49,331 nucleotides of DNA from an uncultured Eubacteriales bacterium. Its GTDB lineage: Bacteria > Bacillota > Clostridia > Oscillospirales > Oscillospiraceae. Each line of letters opens with the position of its first letter. Positions within the stretch are counted from its first letter, which is position 1. The DNA lies in contig UQUO01000014.1 in the NCBI GenBank assembly GCA_900544295.1, forward strand, positions 1-49,331. The letters run 5' to 3'. Below are positions 17,288-25,095 of the stretch, piece after piece. The translations under genes and the position numbers were made by a program. The notes under the pieces are model-generated. The model did not search any database. It was not told the DNA's origin and worked only from the letters and a program-made list of their open reading frames with translations.

Positions 17288-17428
17288 TCAGAGTTTGGCC
17301 GCCCCCCCGTCGTATTTCACCTGTTCCGGCTCCGGCTTCTTCTCCGGCTCGCGCTTTTCACGGCTCAGCAGCCAATAGACGGGCTCGCCCGTCTCGCAAA
17401 AGAGCGTCCAGAAGCTGTCGTCCTTCAC
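17288..17428 (-). CDS. yqzL: YqzL-like small protein
   Basis: A 46-residue protein, starting at a GTG with GAGGTGG 5 bases upstream. It opens VKDDSFWTLFCETGEPVYWL, which fits the short YqzL family pattern of an aromatic N-terminal stretch followed by a GxxxxYLL-type segment, then a charged Lys/Glu/Pro tail. It lies exactly where yqzL sits in Firmicutes, between era and recO. The family has no known function. Position plus the N-terminal pattern make the call; the sequence is too short to be certain without a profile search. A second GTG three codons upstream is possible but would overlap the ribosome site. Confidence 0.78.
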   Translation of the reverse strand: MKDDSFWTLFCETGEPVYWLLSREKREPEKKPEPEQVKYDGGAAKL

Positions 17429-17485
17429 GCTTACCACCTCTGGGCTTAGTTTTTCACCCCAGCGGCGGTTCAGACATGGGAAATT

Positions 17486-18370
17486 TTAATCGTTGAAGCC
17501 GAAGTTGCGCAGCAGCGACTGGGAGTCGCGCCAGTTTTCCTTGACCTTTACCCAGGTCTTCAGATACACCTTCGTATCCAGGAAGCTCTCCATGTCCTTG
17601 CGGGCCATCTCGCCTATTTTCCCGAGCATGGCGCCGTTTTTGCCGATTATTATGCCCTTGTGGCTGGCTTTTTCGCAATATATCGTCGCGTCGATCTCGA
17701 TGACGCCGTCCTCGCGCTCGTGGAAGCGCGTTATCTCCACCGCCGTGCCGTGCGGCACCTCTTTATCCAGGCACCAGAGCAGCTTTTCCCGCAACAGCTC
17801 CGCGCACAGCTGCTTTTCCGGCTGGTCCGTGTACATGTCCTCCGGGAAGAGGTGCGGGCCCGGCTGCGCGAACTTCTCCATCTCCCCCAGCAGCGCCTCC
17901 AGGCCCTCGCCGCGCTTGGCGGAGATGGGCACCACGGCGGCAAAGTCATGCGCCTGGGCATAGGCCGAGATGACGGACAGCAGCTCCGGCTTCTCCACCG
18001 TGTCTATCTTGTTTATCGCGAGGATGGCGGGGACTCTGGCGGCGCGCAGCTGCTTTATCAGCTCCGTTTCCTGCGGGCCGAGAGAGGCTATGGGCTCGAC
18101 GACCAGCACGACGGCGTCCACGTCCGCGACGCTCTCGCGCACGACCTTGTCCATATACTCGCCCAGGCGCGTGCGCGCGCGGTGGAAGCCCGGCGTGTCC
18201 ATGAGGACGAGCTGGGCCTCGCCACGGTTTATGATGGCGGTTATGCGGTTGCGCGTGGTCTGGGGCTTATTCGAGACTATGGCCACCTTCTCGCCCACCA
18301 ATGCGTTCGTAAGCGTGCTCTTGCCCACGTTGGGGCGGCCCGCTATGGTTATCATTGCGTTCTTATCCAT
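17486..18370 (-). CDS. era: Era, ribosome-assembly GTPase
   Basis: Essential GTPase for 16S rRNA maturation and 30S assembly. The 294-residue protein has G1 AGRPNVGKSTL (about 11-21), the switch PQTTRN, G3 DTPGFH, G4 NKID, and a C-terminal KH domain with the GKNGAMLGKIG motif (about 231-241) that binds the 3' end of 16S rRNA near the anti-Shine-Dalgarno sequence. Its start overlaps the preceding transporter gene by 8 bases. The ybeY-era-recO neighbourhood is typical. Confidence 0.97.
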   Translation of the reverse strand: MDKNAMITIAGRPNVGKSTLTNALVGEKVAIVSNKPQTTRNRITAIINRGEAQLVLMDTPGFHRARTRLGEYMDKVVRESVADVDAVVLVVEPIASLGPQETELIKQLRAARVPAILAINKIDTVEKPELLSVISAYAQAHDFAAVVPISAKRGEGLEALLGEMEKFAQPGPHLFPEDMYTDQPEKQLCAELLREKLLWCLDKEVPHGTAVEITRFHEREDGVIEIDATIYCEKASHKGIIIGKNGAMLGKIGEMARKDMESFLDTKVYLKTWVKVKENWRDSQSLLRNFGFND

Positions 18371-19256
18371 TGCTGCACCTCGTTTTTGCCTTCCTTCTCG
18401 CCAGCTCCCCGCCCGCGACGAAGACTATCGTTGCAAGCCAGACGCAGACGAAAGCCACGGTCATCGCCGGGCTCATCGTCTCGTCGTAGAGGATGACGCC
18501 GCAGAGAAGCTGCAAGGTCGGATTTATGTACATGAGTATGCCCGAAAGCGACATTGAGGTCGTGCGTATGCCCGCCGAATAGAGGAAGAGCGGCAGATAG
18601 GTCACGACGCCGGCCAGCGGCAGAAGTATGAGCCGCCAGCCGCCTATGACGCCCGTGCTTATCGGCCCGCCGCGCAGCTCCATGACCAGGATGATGCCCA
18701 GGGCCACGGGCGAGACGAGCAGCGTCTCGATGAAGGTGGAGACGTCGCCCGGGACGTCGGCCTTTTTCTTTATCGCGCCGTAGATGGCGAAGGACAGGCC
18801 GATGAGCACCGCCAGCAGCGGGAACTCCCCCTCCATGACCATCGGCGCCGCCACGCCCGCCGCGGCCAGCGCCACCGCCGCCCACTGGGCCGTCGTGAGC
18901 CTCTCGCGGAACACGATGAAGCCCACGAGGATGGCGAGGATGGGGTTTATATAGTACGCCAGGCTCGCGTCGAGCACGCGGTTCGAGGCGACGCAGTAGA
19001 TGAAAGCGCCCCAGTTGAAGCTGATGAACACTCCCGCGGCCAGCATATAGCGCCGGAGCCGCTTATCGCGCAGGACGCGCACGGCCTCTCCCCACTTGCC
19101 GCACAGTGGGACCACTACAAGGCTGACGCACAGCGAAAACACGATGCGGCAGCAGAGCACGTAGACAGAATCCACGTCTGCGAGCAGCTTCCAGTAAATT
19201 GGGAACACACCCCAGAGCACATAGCTCAGGAAGACGGCGGCGGAACCTTTTTTCAT
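18363..19256 (-). CDS. rarD: RarD-like EamA-family transporter
   Basis: A 297-residue, ten-helix membrane protein starting MKKGSAAVFLSYVLWGVFPIYWKLL, the opening typical of RarD proteins, with CRIVFSLCVSLVV and the AYYINPILAILVGFIVFRERL stretch at the end of the first EamA repeat. RarD proteins are linked to chloramphenicol resistance in Pseudomonas, but the physiological substrate is not known. It sits between ybeY and era, overlapping era by 8 bases. The two genes are probably co-transcribed with no functional link. Confidence 0.88.
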   Translation of the reverse strand: MKKGSAAVFLSYVLWGVFPIYWKLLADVDSVYVLCCRIVFSLCVSLVVVPLCGKWGEAVRVLRDKRLRRYMLAAGVFISFNWGAFIYCVASNRVLDASLAYYINPILAILVGFIVFRERLTTAQWAAVALAAAGVAAPMVMEGEFPLLAVLIGLSFAIYGAIKKKADVPGDVSTFIETLLVSPVALGIILVMELRGGPISTGVIGGWRLILLPLAGVVTYLPLFLYSAGIRTTSMSLSGILMYINPTLQLLCGVILYDETMSPAMTVAFVCVWLATIVFVAGGELARRKAKTRCSNG

Positions 19257-19283
19257 ACCTCTCTCTTTCTCCCCGAAGCGGGC

Positions 19284-19769
19284 TCAGACGCCGAGCCCGG
19301 ACATTATCATCTCTTCTCGCGCGCGCATTTGGCGCTTCATCTCTGCCTCGTCCACGTGGTCGTAGCCCAGCAGATGCAGCGTGCTGTGGACGGTGAGGTA
19401 CATGAGCTCCCTCTCGAAGCCGTGACCGTACTCCAAGCCCTGCGCCGCGCATTTTTCCAGCGATATTGCCATGTCGCCAAGGAAGATGCGGCCCGTCTCC
19501 GGGTCTTCCTCGCACGCCTGCGCGTCAAATTCGCCGGGCGTCAGCTCGTTTGCGGGAAAGCTCAGAACGTCAGTGGGCCTGTCCACGTTCCGGTACTCAC
19601 GGTTGAGAGCGTGGATGCCCTCGTTATCCGTGAGCAGGACGCTTATCTCGCACTCCTCGCCCACGCCCTCTGCGCGAAGGGCGGCATTTATCGCCCGGAG
19701 AATGAGACGCCGCGCGTCAGGATATCCAAGGCCGCGCTTTTCACGGCTGACCATTATCTTCGCGCCCAT
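19284..19769 (-). CDS. ybeY: YbeY, endoribonuclease in rRNA processing
   Basis: Single-strand-specific, zinc-dependent endoribonuclease that takes part in 16S rRNA 3'-end maturation and 70S quality control. The 161-residue protein carries the signature HSTLHLLGYDH at 128-138, whose three histidines bind the metal, and the family strand motif NREYRNVDRPTDVLSFP (about 56-72). Its ATG abuts the carboxypeptidase stop at 19769. The usual phoH-ybeY adjacency is interrupted here by the carboxypeptidase gene. Confidence 0.96.
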   Translation of the reverse strand: MGAKIMVSREKRGLGYPDARRLILRAINAALRAEGVGEECEISVLLTDNEGIHALNREYRNVDRPTDVLSFPANELTPGEFDAQACEEDPETGRIFLGDMAISLEKCAAQGLEYGHGFERELMYLTVHSTLHLLGYDHVDEAEMKRQMRAREEMIMSGLGV

Positions 19770-21265
19770 TACAGCTTGTACACCTCGCGCATCTTGGCCT
19801 CAAGATAGTTCGTATACCAGCTCGCGTCGAACTCGCCGCCGAGGGCGGAGCGCATGAGCTCCGTGGGCTTTCTCAGGCTGCCGTGGCTCCAGATGCGCTC
19901 GCCCAGCCAGGAGCGCACGGGGGCAAGGTCGCCGGAGGCGACGGCGGCGTCCACATCGAAGCCCTCCTTCATACGGGCCACGAGCTGCGCGCCGTAGGCG
20001 CTGCCCAGGGCGTAGCTCGGGAAGTAGCCAAGCTGCCCGCCCGACCAATGCGAGTCCTGCAGGACGCCGCGAGCGTCGTCAGGCACGTCTACGCCGAGAT
20101 ATTGCTTGTACAGCGCGTTCCAGCGCTCGGGCAGCTCCTTGGCGTTCAGCTCGCCGTTGAGCATGGCGCGCTCCAGCTCGTAGCGCACCATGATGTGCAG
20201 GCTGTAGGTGAGCTCGTCCGCCTCGATGCGGATGAGGCCCGGCTGGGCCGCGTTCACCGCGCGGTAGAACATGTCCGCGTCATACCTGCCGAGCTCCGGG
20301 CAGAGCCGCACGAGCTCCGGCCAGGCCAGGCTGCAGAAGGCGCGGCTGCGGCCGATGATGTTCTCGAAAAAGCGCGACTGACTCTCGTGTACGCCCATGG
20401 ATACGCCGCGGCCGAGCTGCGTGAATGCGTATTCCTCCGCCGTACCCAGCTCGTAGAGCGCGTGGCCGCCCTCGTGGATGACGCTGAACATCGAGGAGGC
20501 GAAGGCATCCTCGTAGTATTTCGTCGTGATGCGCACGTCGTAGCGTGAAAAGTCGATGGTAAAGGGGTGCTCCGTCGTTGTCAGCGCGCTCCTGTCCGGG
20601 TCGAGGCCCAGGAAGCGCATGAGCCAGCCCGAGAGCTCCGCCTGCTTGTCCAGCGGGAAGCGGACATTCAGCAGCGAGGTGTCGGGCGGCTCCGCCGCGC
20701 CGACCTTTGCTATGAGCGGCACCAGCTTTGCGCGCAGCTCGGCGAAGAACTTGTCGCAGAACTCCTGCGTCATACCTTCCTCATAGTTGTCGAGCCAGAA
20801 ATCGTAGGGGTCGGTCTCCGGCTCCACCAACTCGGCGAAGCGGCGGCAGGCGTCGATTATCCTTTGCAGCAGCGGCTCAAACATGGCGTAATCCGACGTG
20901 GCCTTGGCCTCGCGCCACACGGTGGCCGCCTCGTTGAGCAGCTCCTGGTAGGCGACGTACTCATCCACCGGCACGCGGCTGCGGAAGCGCAGGGCCTTCT
21001 CGCGCAGCTCCACGATACGCTGCTCAGCAGGCGTGAGCTCGTCCATATGCTCCGAGAGCACGCGCAGCGTCTCGCGGGCTTCCTCGCTGTTCGAGAGCGA
21101 GTATGCCGCCTCGTTGAGCACGGAGAGAGTCTTGCCGCGGGAGATATATGTACCCTTCGGCGCGGCTGTCACGCCGTCGAAATACAGCATCCCCGCCGCG
21201 TGGTTGTAGGCAAATTCACGCAGTTCGAGGTCTCTGAGGTTCTTTCTGGCTTCTTCTGGTGTCAT
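19769..21265 (-). CDS. M32-family metallocarboxypeptidase (Taq type)
   Basis: A 498-residue cytoplasmic zinc carboxypeptidase that removes C-terminal residues from peptides. The HEGGH active site is at 264-268, followed by YELG and the family motif GVSMGVHESQSRFFENIIGRS (about 286-306), where the second conserved His-Glu lies. IRIEADELTYSLHIMVRYE near 350 is the third conserved block. No signal peptide is present. It stands between phoH and ybeY, not a usual place for it, and its start follows a 284-base gap that carries several palindromes. Peptide turnover would supply amino acids for the fermentation genes seen later, but that link is only inferred. Confidence 0.94.
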   Translation of the reverse strand: MTPEEARKNLRDLELREFAYNHAAGMLYFDGVTAAPKGTYISRGKTLSVLNEAAYSLSNSEEARETLRVLSEHMDELTPAEQRIVELREKALRFRSRVPVDEYVAYQELLNEAATVWREAKATSDYAMFEPLLQRIIDACRRFAELVEPETDPYDFWLDNYEEGMTQEFCDKFFAELRAKLVPLIAKVGAAEPPDTSLLNVRFPLDKQAELSGWLMRFLGLDPDRSALTTTEHPFTIDFSRYDVRITTKYYEDAFASSMFSVIHEGGHALYELGTAEEYAFTQLGRGVSMGVHESQSRFFENIIGRSRAFCSLAWPELVRLCPELGRYDADMFYRAVNAAQPGLIRIEADELTYSLHIMVRYELERAMLNGELNAKELPERWNALYKQYLGVDVPDDARGVLQDSHWSGGQLGYFPSYALGSAYGAQLVARMKEGFDVDAAVASGDLAPVRSWLGERIWSHGSLRKPTELMRSALGGEFDASWYTNYLEAKMREVYKL

Positions 21266-21322
21266 TTGTATGTCCTCCTGGTGTGTGTTGGCGGCCCCTC
21301 AGTAGGCGGTGGACGAAGGAAA

Positions 21323-21344
21323 GGGTCGTCGGGGACGCCGACCC
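21323..21344. repeat. Intergenic palindrome
   Basis: GGGTCGTC and GCCGACCC arms, imperfect, around GGGGAC. It is the first of three GC-rich palindromes in the 284-base gap between phoH and the carboxypeptidase gene; the gap holds no gene I can support. Confidence 0.5.
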
Positions 21345-21401
21345 CTACGGGTTTTATGTAAACCAAACGTGTGCTACGTAATATACATTGCAGTGATTCG
21401 C

Positions 21402-21433
21402 CGTCCGGGCGGGGTTCCACCCCCGCCCGGACG
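21402..21433. repeat. 13-bp perfect intergenic palindrome
   Basis: Arms cgtccgggcgggg (21402-21414) and the exact complement (21421-21433) with a 6-base loop TTCCAC. There is no U-run on either side. It resembles the dispersed GC-rich hairpins that lie between genes in this group of bacteria rather than a terminator. A weaker related copy (GGGACGGAGTTCCC) lies at about 21476-21489. Confidence 0.6.
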
Positions 21434-21507
21434 CACGATTACCGCGCACCTGCGGCGCCGCGAACGCCATGTAGGGGACGGAGTTCCCGACGTCTCGCAA
21501 TTCGATC

Positions 21508-21535
21508 AAAAATGCCGACCGAAGGGAGGCATTTT
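21508..21535 (-). terminator. Terminator after phoH
   Basis: An 8-bp stem AAAATGCC/GGCATTTT with a 12-base inner part (TCCC TTCG GTC on the minus strand), ending on that strand in TTTTTG. It lies 15 bases past the phoH stop. Confidence 0.75.
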
Positions 21536-21549
21536 CTCCTTTTACGCGC

Positions 21550-22551
21550 CTATTTCTTCCGCTTGAACTTCGCCGGGTCGAGCTTTTGCTGAGGGGCGCG
21601 GCGTTTTTCGTCCTTTTCGTAGGCCTCGATTATCTTCTGCACCAGCTCGTGGCGCACTACGTCGGCGCCGGTCAGCTTGCAGATGGCGATGTCGTCTATG
21701 TCCTTCAGGACGCGCATAGCCTCCTTCAGGCCCGAGACCTTGTCCCCGGGCAGGTCGATCTGCGTCACGTCGCCGGTGATGACCACGCGGGAGCCGAAGC
21801 CTATTCGCGTCAGGAACATCTTCATCTGCTCGCGCGAGGTGTTCTGCGCCTCGTCGAGGATGATGAAGCTGTCGTCCAGCGTGCGGCCGCGCATATAGGC
21901 CAGGGGCGCGACTTCGATGTTGCCGCGCTCAAGGTATTTGTTATAGGTCTCCGGGCCCAGCATCTCAAAGAGCGCGTCGTAGAGCGGGCGCAGATACGGG
22001 TCCACCTTGCTCTGCAGATCGCCGGGCAGGAAGCCCAGGCGCTCGCCGGCCTCCACGGCGGGGCGGGTCAGGATTATGCGGTTGACCTTCTCGCTGCGGA
22101 AGGCCGCCACGGCCTCGGCCACGGCCAAATACGTCTTGCCCGTACCCGCAGGGCCTATGCCGAGGGTTATCGTGTTCGCGTTCATGGCGTCCACATATGC
22201 CTTCTGGCCCAGGGTCTTGGCCTTTATGGGCTTGCCCTTGGCCGTTATGCACACAACATCGCCCGAGAGCTCGGAGATCTTCGCCTCCCGGCCCTCGGAG
22301 ACCAGTTTCAGGATATAGCGCACGTTCTGCGCGTCTATCGCCTCGCCCCGCGAGGCCAGCTGCAAGAGGCCGTTTATCGCCTTCTCTGCCGTCATGACGT
22401 CCTCAGCCTCGCCGCTTATGCGCAGCTGGTCGTCCCTATCCGTCACGCGCACGCCTAGCTCAGTTTCGATTATCCTCAGGTTCTGGTCGAAGGAGCCGAA
22501 GACGTTTATGACGTTCTCCATCCTGTCTATGGGCAGGGTCCTCTCTATCAT
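21550..22551 (-). CDS. phoH: PhoH-like ATPase
   Basis: A 333-residue cytoplasmic ATPase. The Walker A GPAGTGKT lies at 133-140, Walker B FIILDEAQNTSREQMKMFLTR follows at about 230-250, then TRIGFGSRVVITGDVTQIDLP. The first 75 residues form a KH-like RNA-binding part. PhoH proteins are linked to RNA metabolism with YbeY, and the C-terminal tail is short and basic (KRRAPQQKLDPAKFKRKK). It follows yqfD by 17 bases, in the common order yqfC-yqfD-phoH. Confidence 0.95.
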   Translation of the reverse strand: MIERTLPIDRMENVINVFGSFDQNLRIIETELGVRVTDRDDQLRISGEAEDVMTAEKAINGLLQLASRGEAIDAQNVRYILKLVSEGREAKISELSGDVVCITAKGKPIKAKTLGQKAYVDAMNANTITLGIGPAGTGKTYLAVAEAVAAFRSEKVNRIILTRPAVEAGERLGFLPGDLQSKVDPYLRPLYDALFEMLGPETYNKYLERGNIEVAPLAYMRGRTLDDSFIILDEAQNTSREQMKMFLTRIGFGSRVVITGDVTQIDLPGDKVSGLKEAMRVLKDIDDIAICKLTGADVVRHELVQKIIEAYEKDEKRRAPQQKLDPAKFKRKK

Positions 22552-22568
22552 CTGTACACCTCATATCT

Positions 22569-23744
22569 CTATTCCGCCTTCGTCTCGGCGGCTATGTCCT
22601 CCAGGCACTCGGCGCGCAGCGTCACGTACAGCGCGCCGCCGCTCTCACGGGCGGAAAAGCTCTGCGAAAGCACCTCGCCGCGGCCGTCCAGCTCCGCTTC
22701 GAGCCGCTCCGTCAGCTCGGCCTCCAACCGCTGGGCCAGGGCCTCGGCGTCCGCACTTTGAGCTATAATATCATACTCCAAAATCTGCTCCTGCACAAGA
22801 GAAACCGGCAAACTAAAGACGCCCGGCCACTCCAGCCTGTGCTCAGTCGTGACGCACACGGTGTTTTCCTCCGGGGCAGAGCCCCAGGCGTAGAGGTTCA
22901 GCCGCTCGCTGCCTATTACGAGCGCCCAGCGCGTATGGCGGCCGCTTGGCTGCGCGGCCTCGTATTCCAGCGGGGAGACTACGGTCAGCTCGTAATATGT
23001 CCTGGCCTCCACGAGCGCCGAGGCATGGACATAGCGCACGCTGCCCAGGCCGCTCTCCACCCTGCCGGAGACCAGCGGCTCGCCCTCAAGCACGGCGTCC
23101 CCAACCTCGACGAGCGGCGCGCCGAGATAGACCTGCATACGCTCTATTATACCCGTTTTTCGCGCCGTCACTGAATATGGCTCGTCATTGTCCCTCAGCT
23201 CCGGGGCCGGCTCGCGCTCACGCACACGCACCACGGCGCGGGAGCTGTCCACGCTCACTCCGACCCAGGCGAGCTCCGGTATGCGCAGGATGACCCCGTT
23301 TTTTATAGCGTCCGCCGACCACGATGGCCAGAAGGAGCCGCTCTCGACCCCGCACTCGGCCAGGGCGCGGAGGATCTCGCCCTTCGACACGTTTTCGTTG
23401 CCCTCCACGGCTATTTCCCAGGCAAAAAGCCGCGAGGCGGCCAGCAGCGCAAAGCAGACCGCCAGCCCTGCCATGAGCGCCAGCCGGTGCCTCAGCCTGC
23501 GCCGCACGGCGGGCGCGCCCCGGTAGCGCAGCGGCTCCAGGCTGCACTGGCAGCGCAGGGCGATGGCGCGGGCCGCTTCCAGGTCACGCGGACGGATGGC
23601 CAGCCTGAGCGTAAAGCCGTCCGAGGGTTCCGCGCCCCAGAAACGCAGGCCCGCCTGCGTCAGCGCGTTCAAAAACCGCTCCGGAGACGCTCCCTGCACC
23701 TCCACCCACACGCTGCCGCGCAGGATAAAGCGCCGCGCCCTCAT
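22569..23744 (-). CDS. yqfD: YqfD, sporulation membrane protein
   Basis: A 391-residue protein of the YqfD/SpoIV-like family: about 90 residues of basic, soluble N-terminal part, one membrane helix (about 90-112, LALMAGLAVCFALLAASRLFAWEI), then a large outer domain with the family pattern VEGNENVSKGEILRALAECGVESGSFW and the VRVREREPAPE stretch. It is expressed in the mother cell under sigma-E in Bacillus. Its start overlaps the yqfC stop as ATGA. The molecular role is not established. Confidence 0.93.
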   Translation of the reverse strand: MRARRFILRGSVWVEVQGASPERFLNALTQAGLRFWGAEPSDGFTLRLAIRPRDLEAARAIALRCQCSLEPLRYRGAPAVRRRLRHRLALMAGLAVCFALLAASRLFAWEIAVEGNENVSKGEILRALAECGVESGSFWPSWSADAIKNGVILRIPELAWVGVSVDSSRAVVRVREREPAPELRDNDEPYSVTARKTGIIERMQVYLGAPLVEVGDAVLEGEPLVSGRVESGLGSVRYVHASALVEARTYYELTVVSPLEYEAAQPSGRHTRWALVIGSERLNLYAWGSAPEENTVCVTTEHRLEWPGVFSLPVSLVQEQILEYDIIAQSADAEALAQRLEAELTERLEAELDGRGEVLSQSFSARESGGALYVTLRAECLEDIAAETKAE

Positions 23745-24016
23745 TCGAACTCCACCGAGAGTATCCGCCCCGTGACCAGCAGGGCCTCCCTGTCCATGGC
23801 GGCCAGCTCCAGCGCCTCGCCGTTTATGATTAGCCGGGTCCTGCCGCCCAGGACCTCGATGCGCTCGTGCGTATATCCCGCAAGGCCGCGGTGCTGCTCT
23901 ATGAGCGCGCGGCCCCGGCCCATGACGGTGAGTTTCAGTAGCCCCGCCGCCTCCGCGGGCAGGTCGAGCCGGTCCGCAAGATTCTCCCTCAGCTCGGCCC
24001 CTTTCCTTGTGAGCAT
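23741..24016 (-). CDS. yqfC: YqfC, sporulation protein
   Basis: A 91-residue protein of the YabP/YqfC family, small beta-rich sporulation proteins. I start it at the ATG at 24016 (MLTRKGAELRENLADRLDLP), which has GGGGGTGG about 5 bases upstream and gives the usual family length; a longer frame begins 21 codons earlier without support. ERIEVLGGRTRLIINGEALEL is the characteristic strand-rich core. A sigma-E-like promoter lies about 20 bases upstream. It overlaps yqfD by 4 bases, so the pair is one mother-cell unit that reads on to phoH. Confidence 0.9.
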   Translation of the reverse strand: MLTRKGAELRENLADRLDLPAEAAGLLKLTVMGRGRALIEQHRGLAGYTHERIEVLGGRTRLIINGEALELAAMDREALLVTGRILSVEFE

Positions 24017-24037
24017 GCCGCCACCCCCTATCGGAGA

Positions 24038-24067
24038 ATTATACGGCCACGTCCCGCCCAAGATGAC
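24038..24067 (-). promoter_or_regulatory. Sigma-E-like promoter for yqfC-yqfD
   Basis: On the minus strand GTCATCTT (24067-24060), a 14-base spacer, then CGTATAAT (24045-24038). This matches the sigma-E pattern (GTCATATT, 12-14 bases, CATACAAT) at 7 of 8 and 6 of 8 bases. It fits the known sigma-E control of yqfC and yqfD in Bacillus. A sigma-A promoter is not evident. Confidence 0.6.
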
Positions 24068-24089
24068 CGCGCCGCACAAAAACGCGGCG

Positions 24090-24119
24090 GTTCTATTGCA
24101 GGGCTTGGGCTCATTAATT
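24090..24119 (+). promoter_or_regulatory. Possible sigma-E-like promoter for ylbJ
   Basis: GTTCTATT (24090-24097), 14 bases, CATTAATT (24112-24119), 20 bases before the ylbJ ATG. The match is weaker than on the other strand, but the spacing is the same and ylbJ is a sigma-E gene in Bacillus. Confidence 0.4.
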
Positions 24120-24138
24120 GGCGTAAGGGGGTGTTTTC

Positions 24139-25095
24139 ATGAAAAGAGGCGCCTTTGCGCTCTATGCAGCGGCGGCGGTGGCAGCGGGGTTCGCGCTCAT
24201 CGCCTGTTCAGCGGAGGCCATGGAGGCGGCGCGCGCCTCGCTGCAGCTGTGCGGGGAGGTGCTCATACCCTCGCTCTTCCCCTTTTTCGTGCTCTCGGGG
24301 CTTATTCAGGAGCTGGGTCTGCCTTCACGGCTGGGAAGGCTCGCTGCGCCGGGGATGCACAGGCTCTTCGGCGTCTCCGGACCGGGCTGCGCGGCGCTCA
24401 TACTGGGGCTCATGGCGGGTTATCCCCTCGGCGCGGCCTCCGCCGCCGGGTTGGTACAGCGCGGGGAGATAAAGCGCGAGGAGGGTGAACGGCTGCTCGG
24501 CTTCTGCAACAATTCCGGCCCCGCCTTCCTGCTCGGCGCGGCGGGCGCGGGGGTCTTCGGAAGCGCAAAGGCGGGCATTTTGCTCTATATTTCCCACGTT
24601 TTAGCGGCGTTAACGGCGGGTTTTCTGCTCTCCTGCGGGCGGCGCGGGAGCGGCTTTGAGCGTCCCTCCCCCCTGCCGCCGCGCTCCGGGGCGCTGCCTG
24701 CCGCAGTTCTCGCAGCAGTGAGGAACATGCTGAACGTCTGCGGCTTTGTCGTCGCTTTTGGCGTCGTCACGGGCGTACTCACGGCCGTCGGCCTGCTGCC
24801 AGCGCTGGCGCTCGACCTCTCGCGGCTCACAGGGCTGGAGGTATCCGCCTGCCGCGCGCTGCTCACAGGCTTTTTTGAGCTGGGCGGCGGCGTGGGCGCG
24901 ATGCGCGGTCTCGCGGCGACGCCGGCCAACCTCGCTGTCTGCGCGGCCATCGTCGGCTGGGGCGGGCTCTCGGTCCACCTGCAGACCTCCGCCGTCGCCG
25001 GGGACATGAAAACCGCCCGGCACTTTGCCGGGCGGTGTCTCAGCGCGGTATTTTCCTGTGTTTTCGCCTATATTCTGGCCTCTGCGGCCCTTTAG
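24139..25095 (+). CDS. ylbJ: YlbJ-like sporulation integral membrane protein
   Basis: A 318-residue protein with about eight hydrophobic segments, of the YlbJ/nucleoside-recognition (Gate) family. Typical stretches are LFPFFVLSGLIQELG, LILGLMAGYPLGAASAAGLVQRGEI with the conserved Gly-Tyr-Pro-Gly pattern, and FCNNSGPAFLLGAAGAGVFG. In Bacillus YlbJ is needed for heat-resistant spores and acts in the mother cell membrane. AAGGGGG lies 7 bases before the ATG. It is transcribed away from yqfC, with both starts probably sigma-E dependent. Its end overlaps the convergent chromate transporter gene by 4 bases. Confidence 0.88.
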   Translation: MKRGAFALYAAAAVAAGFALIACSAEAMEAARASLQLCGEVLIPSLFPFFVLSGLIQELGLPSRLGRLAAPGMHRLFGVSGPGCAALILGLMAGYPLGAASAAGLVQRGEIKREEGERLLGFCNNSGPAFLLGAAGAGVFGSAKAGILLYISHVLAALTAGFLLSCGRRGSGFERPSPLPPRSGALPAAVLAAVRNMLNVCGFVVAFGVVTGVLTAVGLLPALALDLSRLTGLEVSACRALLTGFFELGGGVGAMRGLAATPANLAVCAAIVGWGGLSVHLQTSAVAGDMKTARHFAGRCLSAVFSCVFAYILASAAL

